In this document: positions 58,056 to 64,000 of the stretch, piece after piece | Layout: each line of letters opens with the position of its first letter | How positions within the stretch are numbered: position 1 is the stretch's first letter | NCBI GenBank assembly: GCA_022836915.1 | Contig: CP094668.1 | Location: forward strand, 4,340,001-4,404,000 | Direction: 5' to 3' | Source of the DNA: Paenibacillus sp. OVF10 | Lineage (GTDB): Bacteria > Bacillota > Bacilli > Paenibacillales > Paenibacillaceae | Length of the DNA: 64,000 bases | Notes under the pieces: generated by a model | The model's input: only the letters and a program-made list of their open reading frames with translations | What the model was told of the DNA's origin: nothing | Database searches by the model: none | Translations under genes and position numbers: made by a program

Positions 58056-59666
58056 TACATTTTCTCGCATGTGGCAGTTACAGATGATTACGCTGGTCAA
58101 CCGTTTAATCTATTTCACGCAAAAGTTACCGTTTGCAGGCAATTTAATCAGTGCACAAACTTATGCTGCTTTTCGGACGAAACGTACCATCGGTACAATT
58201 GCGGTTATTTTATTATTTGTCGCTGGTTTATTGGAAAGCTTATTATATTTCGGGGGAATGTTTGCATTGCCCATGCTCTTATGGACGGAAAATGTTAATC
58301 GTACGGAGCATTTTAACCTTCTTCTTCACATGTATTTTTGCATAAGTGGCGTAATGGCTGGGGTAACGAGTGCAAAAGTGTTGGAATCAAACAAAATGAA
58401 GTATACATCTATCCGACTTATGCGGATAAATCCAACCAAGTATATGCGAGCTATGCTATTTTATCGGTATACGACATTTTTCATCTATCAAGGGATTGCA
58501 ATGACTCTGGTTGCGGTACTCTTTAAATTTCCAATGACTCATGCATTGCTGATTGTGGGAATGATGACTTTTTGGCGAGTGATATGTGAATTTTTACATT
58601 TGGCATTATTTAAATGGAAGGGGATTGTTCTTGTACAGAAAACATGGGCTACGAGTTTGAGCATGTTGCTGGCACTTACTTTTGCATACCTTCCCTTCAC
58701 AAAATTAAACCTTCCTCTATTTGGATCTGTGATATTGGATCAACCATGGCTTATGACACTGATATCGTTGTCCGGGGTTATGTGTGGTTATGTTTTACTA
58801 AAATATACAGATTTCACATCTGCAGTGTGCGCAGTAACAAACCATGCCGATCCATTGTTAAATCCAGAAATACGGATTGCTGATCTTCAACAGAGAATGG
58901 TTCAGTCAAAAGATCATGATCTTGCCAGGCCTTCCTCGTCTAACCTTCATGTCAACGAGCAGAGCGCATTTGAAAAAAGGGATACGAGCAATTACACGAA
59001 ATTTTTGTTACCAGGCATACCGCTCTCCTCCGTGCACCGTTCCACAGACGTTTATTGGCTATTATGATCATAGGCATACTCCTACCTTTGTTGGTACTCA
59101 TTTTCAAAGATCATCTTTCACTAAATTCAATTGATAGATTCTCACCTTTAATCATTATGGTCATGCTAAATCTGACAGTAGGTAGCCAGATTTGTAAGGC
59201 TCTATTTTGCCATTGTGATAAGCCGCTGATGCGCTATCCATTTTATCGCCAGCATGCAAAGAAGCATTTTCTGTTAAGATTTAGAAGTATATTAAGGATG
59301 AATCTAAAGTTAGGTTCTTGTTTAGCAGCTGTGCTAAGTGTATCTATACTTGTATTAACTGGAGGACAGGATATAAGTTTGCTACTTCCTATCTGGGTTA
59401 TAACCATTGCACTTGCTGTATTTTTCTCAATACATCATCTGTTGTTATACTATGTAATTCAACCCTATACAACGGAGTTGGAAACCAATAGTCCTCTTTT
59501 CTCATTCGTAAACGGCCTTATTTCATTGAGTTTTATTGTGGCGATGTTTCTAGGTCCTACACTATGGGGATTAACCGCTGTTATCATGGTGTTGACTTTA
59601 GCCTATCTATCCAGTGCTGTCCTTCTCGTAACCAAATATGCTCAAAACAATTTTAGAGTGAAATGA
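58039..59666 (+). CDS. ABC-2-type exporter permease (frame broken once)
   Basis: 542 residues with about 10-12 membrane segments after adding one A at 58973-58978, where FEKKGYEQLHEIFVTRHTALLRAPFHRRLLAIMII then reads continuously. The N-terminal MTGIFSTFSRMWQLQMITLVNRLIYFTQKLP lies on the cytoplasmic side. AAGGAGAA precedes ATG 58039. It has no close relatives that I can name; large membrane subunits with this layout accompany ATPases in antibiotic peptide or toxin export. Substrate unknown. Confidence 0.82.
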
Positions 59667-59751
59667 GAAGGGGATTCCAAAGAGAATTCAACTCCAAAAT
59701 AAGGTTATTATAAATTGAAAAAGATTCTGAAGAAATGATAGGGTGATAGGG

Positions 59752-60513
59752 ATGAGAAGACTTGAGTCTGGTATGTCAGTAAACAACGAATTATTTTCTG
59801 ATATTGTCAGGTATGAACACGAAACGATAAGCCGAACGACCATAATAAACTCAAATGTTGGTTCACCAATATTTTGGAGCTGTGACCTGCAGCATCTTAT
59901 ATTTGATACCTGCGATCTTACAAATGCGAGATTTTTTGCCGGTAGTACAATTGATCGTTGTACATTTATTCGTTCCGACTTGCGCTCTGTTGGCATTGCC
60001 AGAGACGAGGCTGTTTTCACCAATTGCGAATTTTCCTCCTGTGATATGAGAGGGATGACATTGGAGAACGCTACGTTTATCGACTGTACTTTTGTTAAAT
60101 GTAGATTCAATGACCGGATTTTACGAGCGGCGAATATCGTCAATTGTTCCTTTACCGGCAAGCTAGTGGATATTACGTTTGAGGGAAATGGCAAACAAAA
60201 GCTAATCGCCAATTTTGAAAACTGCATCCTTGACGGTGTTCGTTTTGTAAGCTGTGACCTGACGCAATGTATTCCGCCAAAATCCAAAAACCATGTGTAT
60301 GTTGAACAGGTATCCGCTCGTGTGAAAAATGCTCTGACGAAGATAGACGATGACCCTAATCTATCTGATGATGATCGGAAAGTACTGGTACGCAGTCTGC
60401 GCAGGCTTGAGCCTATGGAACAATATATTTTTAACACAGCGCATATGAAGAAAATATACGGTGATGTTTTTGTTGAACGATTTTTCAGTAGTCTGGATTG
60501 TAACATTGCGTAG
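59752..60513 (+). CDS. Pentapeptide-repeat protein
   Basis: 253 residues, start ATG 59752 after a GGGTGATAGGG stretch. The central region has A(D/N)L/F-type five-residue repeats with Cys often at the outer position: CDLQHLIFDTCDLTNARFF, CTFIRSDLRSV, CEFSSCDMRGMTLENATFIDCTFVKCRF. These form a right-handed quadrilateral helix. The C-terminal 90 residues are helical (VKNALTKIDDDPNLSDDDRKVLVRSL). Some family members mimic DNA and protect gyrase from quinolones (Qnr), but this one is shorter and lacks the Qnr loops. Role unknown. Confidence 0.85.
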   Translation: MRRLESGMSVNNELFSDIVRYEHETISRTTIINSNVGSPIFWSCDLQHLIFDTCDLTNARFFAGSTIDRCTFIRSDLRSVGIARDEAVFTNCEFSSCDMRGMTLENATFIDCTFVKCRFNDRILRAANIVNCSFTGKLVDITFEGNGKQKLIANFENCILDGVRFVSCDLTQCIPPKSKNHVYVEQVSARVKNALTKIDDDPNLSDDDRKVLVRSLRRLEPMEQYIFNTAHMKKIYGDVFVERFFSSLDCNIA

Positions 60514-60542
60514 ATTTAAAAAATGGATTGAAGTAAAAGGAG

Positions 60543-60580
60543 AGGGGCCGCTTTTGGTGACAAAAGTTGCCCTTCTTTGA
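60543..60580. terminator. Hairpin between convergent genes
   Basis: The stem GGGGCCGCTTTTG/CAAAAGTTGCCC (about 60544-60572) with a GTGA loop, then TTCTTTG. It probably ends the pentapeptide-repeat transcript and, in the other direction, may do so for the monooxygenase. Confidence 0.55.
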
Positions 60581-60621
60581 TTTCCTCTTGAATTTCTTAT
60601 TTCCCGCTGACCTTGTCCAAA

Positions 60622-62189
60622 TCAGTTCGCCCGATAAATGGAATTCAAGTAATTCGAAATCGATGAAGTATCATCAATGGAGGTACGCATTGCAATGTAT
60701 CCGTCGGGACGAATCAATACAAGTTCTTTACTTGTTACATCGTAAATTCGATAGGCATTACCTGCTGTATCTATTAAACCTTCCGCCGCCCCTCCACGTT
60801 GGATGGCAAGATATAATGTATATGGAGTTCGTTGTTGGTGAAGTTCTTCAGCGAAGGATGGATGCTGTTAGCAAAAGCCAAAAGCGTCCAGTGTGGGCCT
60901 CGCAATAGGTCAAAGAGACTTCCTGCAAATCCGGTGCCTTGCAGGCCCGTAGCATTAGGAGCACGATCCCCAGGAAATGAACGGGTAGCATTGGTTCGAG
61001 CAGAACGACGGGTAAGCGAACTTGAGCGATAGGAAATGAGAAGCCCACTCGTTAGATCGTCGGATATGGTGCTCAAGGATTGGGACAATCCTCCGCCTTC
61101 AGTCGCCGTTCCTATGACCACTCCCATCTTCTTCGTGCTGTCCTCAAGCACGGCTTGAGCCACTGGGCGGCGCTCCTCATCGTACGTGTCAAGTAAGGCG
61201 GTGTCCGCTCCCCGCATCACAGCCGCCAGCTTCCAGCCAAGATTGTACGCGTCCTGCATCCCCGTATTCATGCCTTGACCACCGGCCGGCGAATGAACAT
61301 GAGCAGCATCGCCGGCAAGGAAGACCCGGCCGTTGCGGTAACATTCAACCATACGAACGTTGACCCGGTAGATGGACAGCCAGGAAGCATCCGTGAGCCG
61401 AACACGTCCGGCCCCGGCGCGGCGGTCAAACATGGCTTGATACGCCTCTAACGACGGTTTCTCTGGTTCTTCGATCTCTTGCGGAATTGTAGCCTGCAGT
61501 TGCCAAATATCGGATCTTGGCAGCGGGGTCACCCCAACCATCCCCTCCGAAGATGTCCAGATATGGATATGGTCACGATCTAACCCTTCCAATCGTACAT
61601 CGCCAAGATACCAACGCTCATGATCATGTGTTTCCCCAACCAGCGGTAAGTGAATAAACTTGCGGATATTGCTTTTGCCCCCGTCAGCGCCGACGACATA
61701 ACGCGCGCGAATTTTCTCTTCTCCTTGTGGTGAATTTACGGTTACCGTTACACCATCCACATTCTGAACAAGCTCTACAGCTTCCATGCCCAACTCAACT
61801 TGACCGCCAAGCACTGCATATCGGTCGCGCAAAGCTTTTTCTACATCATATTGAGCAATCCAGACCGGATCACGATAGGGTGTTTCAAGTTCGGGGCTGG
61901 CTGCAACGGTAATAGCCGGTTTGTCCACACTCCTTCCATCTGCGGTATAATAACGAACAGGCAAATCCACAACACCTGTGTCAATAATGTAGTGGACAGC
62001 CTCCAAATCATCGACGACTTCAAGCGAGCGAGGCTGGATGCCTTTGGCGCGAGAAGCAACGTGATATAAGGAGCTTCGTTCAATAATACGATGGTCGACG
62101 TTTCGACGAGCCAGATCACAGGCAAGTGTAAGCCCTGTAGGTCCGGCCCCAACAATGAGAACATCAACAAAAGACGGCTTGGTATTCAT
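60622..62189 (-). CDS. FAD-dependent aromatic monooxygenase (frame broken once)
   Basis: 522 residues after restoring one C (plus strand) at 60791-60794, which extends the protein to SNYLNSIYRAN. PHBH-type fold: VGAGPTGLTLACDLARR binds ADP, VVGADGGKSNIRK is the DG motif, and RVFLAGDAAHVHSPAGGQGMNTGMQDA is the second FAD motif. Members hydroxylate phenols, polyketides or antibiotics such as rifampicin and tetracycline. It is divergent from a TetR regulator, whose operator covers its promoter. With arr 20 kb away it could belong to a rifamycin-resistance theme, which is a guess. Confidence 0.92.
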
Positions 62190-62236
62190 GAATAGAATCC
62201 TCCTTGATCATTGATTTGATATGCTACATTTGTTAT

Positions 62237-62256
62237 ACTACACCGTGCAGTGTAGT
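62237..62256. promoter_or_regulatory. Palindromic TetR operator
   Basis: ACTACAC-CGTGCA-GTGTAGT, a perfect 7-bp inverted repeat. On the minus strand it fills the spacer between TTTACA and TAGTAT, the putative promoter of the monooxygenase, so repressor binding should block transcription. Confidence 0.75.
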
Positions 62257-62319
62257 TTGTAAACAGAACAGAACTCTAATCAATTTCTGATGGTATACCT
62301 ATAAGGGGGCAACGTAAGA

Positions 62320-62954
62320 ATGGATCATACGGAAAACAAGAAAATCCGCAAAGGCTCTTCAGACAAAAGAGCTAAAATTATTGCGGCAGCACGAGACCTG
62401 TTTCTTTCCGATGGATTTGATCGATCCAGCGTCGATGCGGTCGCAGCTAAAGCGGGAGTTTCCAAACGGACAGTTTATGATTATTATGGCGACAAACAGA
62501 ATCTACTGCTTGCCGTTGTTGAAGAATCCAGTTTGGCGGTTCTAGACATGATTGAGCAAGGAATTTCAGATCACCTCTTGGAATTCGAGGATCTGAAACA
62601 GGCGCTCATCTTATTTTGCGAACAAATTGTAGCTTCTGCGAACGGTTCGTCCGATTACATGGCTTTGATCCGTCTGGTTATGGTGGAAGCCGCCAATCTG
62701 CCAGACTCGTTTTTGAAAGGCTGGATAACGCAACTGAAGAGGGGATTATCAGGAGGTTTACAGAGTTTGGACATACCGGATTGCTCCATGTGCCCGATCC
62801 TGAAATGGCTACAAAGCACTTCGCTGCATTAACGTTTTTATTGGTATTTAATCAACCTAGAAAAACAGAGGCATTGGAAGAGGAACAAATCAAACGTATC
62901 ATCACTGAAGGCGTACGCGTCTTTCTTTGTGCTTATGCACCTCGTACCGTTTAA
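62320..62954 (+). CDS. TetR-family repressor (frame broken once)
   Basis: 211 residues after adding one T at 62710-62714. HTH: AKIIAAARDLFLSDGFDRSSVDAVAAKAGVSKRTVYDYYGDKQNLLLAVV. The repaired C-terminal ligand domain reads DSFFERLDNATEEGIIRRFTEFGHTGLLHVPDPEMATKHFAALTFLLVFNQP, in line with AcrR-type proteins with a TetR_C domain. It is divergent from the FAD monooxygenase with a perfect palindrome between, the classic self-regulated arrangement. ATG 62320 follows AAGGGGGCAACG. Confidence 0.9.
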
Positions 62955-63000
62955 AACGAAAACAACCATCATACGGATTGCGTTTTTGTTCAAAAATAAA

Positions 63001-63051
63001 AAAAGGACCGTAAATGTTCATCTTCCATCGATGAATGCTTTCGGTCCTTTT
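63001..63051. terminator. Bidirectional terminator
   Basis: AAAAGGACCG (63001-63010) pairs perfectly with CGGTCCTTTT (63042-63051), with a further inner stem (TTCATC/GATGAA) and A/T runs on both sides. Confidence 0.9.
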
Positions 63052-63101
63052 ATGTTTATCCTGTACTAATGAACGACGGTATCGGTTTCCGCCTCTCTTG
63101 G

Positions 63102-63359
63102 TTAACGTCTTCGGAAGGCTCCGCCGCGTGCCAGAGCGAAGAAGATTAGTAGGGCAATAATCGAGCCAACAATGGCTGGAATAATATGAAATCCGCCAAT
63201 CACCGGTCCCCTTGGTCCCAGCAATTCCGTTCCTAACCAAGAACCGATAAAACCCGCAATAACATTCCCAAGTACACCGCCCGGTACGTCCCGCCCAATC
63301 AAGTTGCCGCTTAACCAACCAATAAGTCCACCAACAATGAGTACCCAGAGCAGATCCAT
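63102..63359 (-). CDS. GlsB/YeaQ/YmgE-type stress membrane protein
   Basis: 85 residues with three membrane segments: WVLIVGGLIGWLSGNLI, GVLGNVIAGFIGSWLGTELL and IIPAIVGSIIALLIFFALA. The GGLIGW...G....GN...G..G...G glycine pattern is that of the transglycosylase-associated / GlsB-YeaQ family of general-stress proteins. The C-terminus is basic (RRR). AAAGGAGAAC precedes ATG 63359. It is a common small inner-membrane protein with no known enzymatic role. Confidence 0.9.
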   Translation of the reverse strand: MDLLWVLIVGGLIGWLSGNLIGRDVPGGVLGNVIAGFIGSWLGTELLGPRGPVIGGFHIIPAIVGSIIALLIFFALARGGAFRRR

Positions 63360-63516
63360 GGATTGTTCTCCTTTCTTCGAGTTTATTACAAGTTATGTTG
63401 GGCTGAGTGGAATATACCTCACCTTCCAGTTGGTGGAGGAAACTAAAGCGCCTGTGCTAAGATGGGTTAATAATTGATTAAAGCTGGTGAAAACAAGGCT
63501 AGATAGGGGTGTACAG

Positions 63517-64000
63517 TTGAAGAAAATCCTAGTCATTGATGATGAAATCGCAATTCGAGATTTAATTGAGCTGGTGCTAAGGCGAGAAAAATACGATGTG
63601 CAGACCGCAGAGGACGGCAAAACGGGCTTGCAGCTGCTTGACTCTTTTCAACCCGATTTAGTCGTACTTGATCTGATGCTGCCAGACTGCTCTGGATATG
63701 ACTTGTGTAAGGAAATAACCGGAAAGCGTGCCATTCCAGTGATCATGCTCTCTGCCAAAAATGAGGTAATCGACAAGGTGTTGGGACTAGAGCTAGGGGC
63801 GGAAGATTACATGACCAAACCCTTTGACAATCGTGAATTGCTCGCTCGGATCAAGGTTATTCTGAGAAGAAACGAGAGCAGGAGGACACAAGTGAAGGGA
63901 CAGAAGTGCAATCGACACGTATCATTCATGAAGAGCTGACTTTTGACCTGGAGAGCCGAAGAGTGCTGAAAAACGGTGTACCCGTGTCTTTAACGGCCAA
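63517..64000 (+). CDS. OmpR-type response regulator, 3' end outside window (frame broken once)
   Basis: Partial. TTG 63517 follows AGGGGTG and gives MKKILVIDDEIAIRDLIELVLRREK. The receiver domain carries the phospho-Asp in LVVLDLMLPDCSGYDL and the conserved Lys in YMTKPFDNRELL. One G is missing at 63897-63899; restoring it lets the frame continue EVQSTRIIHEELTFDLESRRVLKNG into a winged-helix (Trans_reg_C) domain that runs off the window. A cognate kinase is expected downstream. It lies divergent from the GlsB-like gene. Confidence 0.9.

Noticed and set aside
59688..60506. 272-codon frame on the minus strand through the pentapeptide-repeat gene
   Set aside because: The plus-strand protein has clear pentapeptide periodicity and a proper start, so the minus frame is a composition effect.
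59752..60513. Qnr-type quinolone resistance protein
   Set aside because: Repeats are fewer and less regular, the C-terminus is a helical extension, and Qnr loop features are not visible.
60622..62189. Call of rifampicin monooxygenase (Rox/Iri) for the FAD enzyme
   Set aside because: The fold is the same and arr is in the window, but I cannot identify Rox-specific residues by eye, so only aromatic monooxygenase is stated.

Overview
The window looks like an accessory-rich stretch of a Paenibacillus-type chromosome (aerobic, spore-forming Firmicute, moderate GC). The pointers are the yraG-yraF-adhB-yraE-yraD spore-coat cluster, LplB/YtcP-type sugar importers that lack their own ATPase, YesM-type kinase/AraC regulator pairs, many secreted glycanases and strong AGGAGG-type ribosome binding sites. 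I found no rRNA, tRNA, CRISPR array, transposase or phage gene.

Layout. 1-1.7 kb: the end of a CBM9-bearing glycanase, then a TPP riboswitch controlling tenA. 1.9-4.2 kb (minus): the five-gene spore-coat/alcohol dehydrogenase operon. 4.4-10.6 kb: a Yellow/MRJP-like protein, a CD3324-type HTH protein behind an unusual structured leader, a nucleotidyltransferase, an SDR with a SnoaL-like partner divergent from a LysR gene, and a small exported peptide. 10.9-16.5 kb: two GH32 fructan hydrolases, one without and one with a signal peptide; the second is a modular protein of about 1270 residues. 16.9-18.7 kb: a decayed luciferase-type monooxygenase and a nitronate monooxygenase. 18.9-31.1 kb: a galactomannan locus with sensor kinase, AraC-type response regulator, secreted GH26, GH36 alpha-galactosidase, a three-part ABC importer and a cytoplasmic GH26. 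31.4-40.4 kb: a PucR regulator, two CodA-like amidohydrolases, a second CUT1-like importer and an ACMSD-like amidohydrolase, which together suggest an undescribed pathway for a cyclic nitrogen compound or glycoconjugate. 40.5-64 kb: stress, resistance and detoxification genes (arr, MarR plus two nitroreductase-like proteins, 2-hydroxyacid dehydrogenase, XRE-cupin, MFS plus UspA, MBL-fold hydrolase, Mn catalase, quinone oxidoreductase/HxlR, LysR/nitronate monooxygenase/epoxide-hydrolase-like protein, BCCT carrier, ABC-2 exporter, pentapeptide protein, FAD monooxygenase/TetR, GlsB-like protein) and the start of an OmpR-type regulator.

Quality caution. About 40 reading-frame breaks affect 28 genes. 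Where I could infer the intended frame, nearly all are the loss of one base in a mononucleotide run, and restoring that base gives a protein of normal family length. This is the signature of homopolymer sequencing error, not mass gene decay, so such genes are annotated as single CDS spanning the break. Two elements look like true decay: the luciferase-type gene, which has internal deletions, and a scrap of the MRJP-like gene at 31.3 kb.
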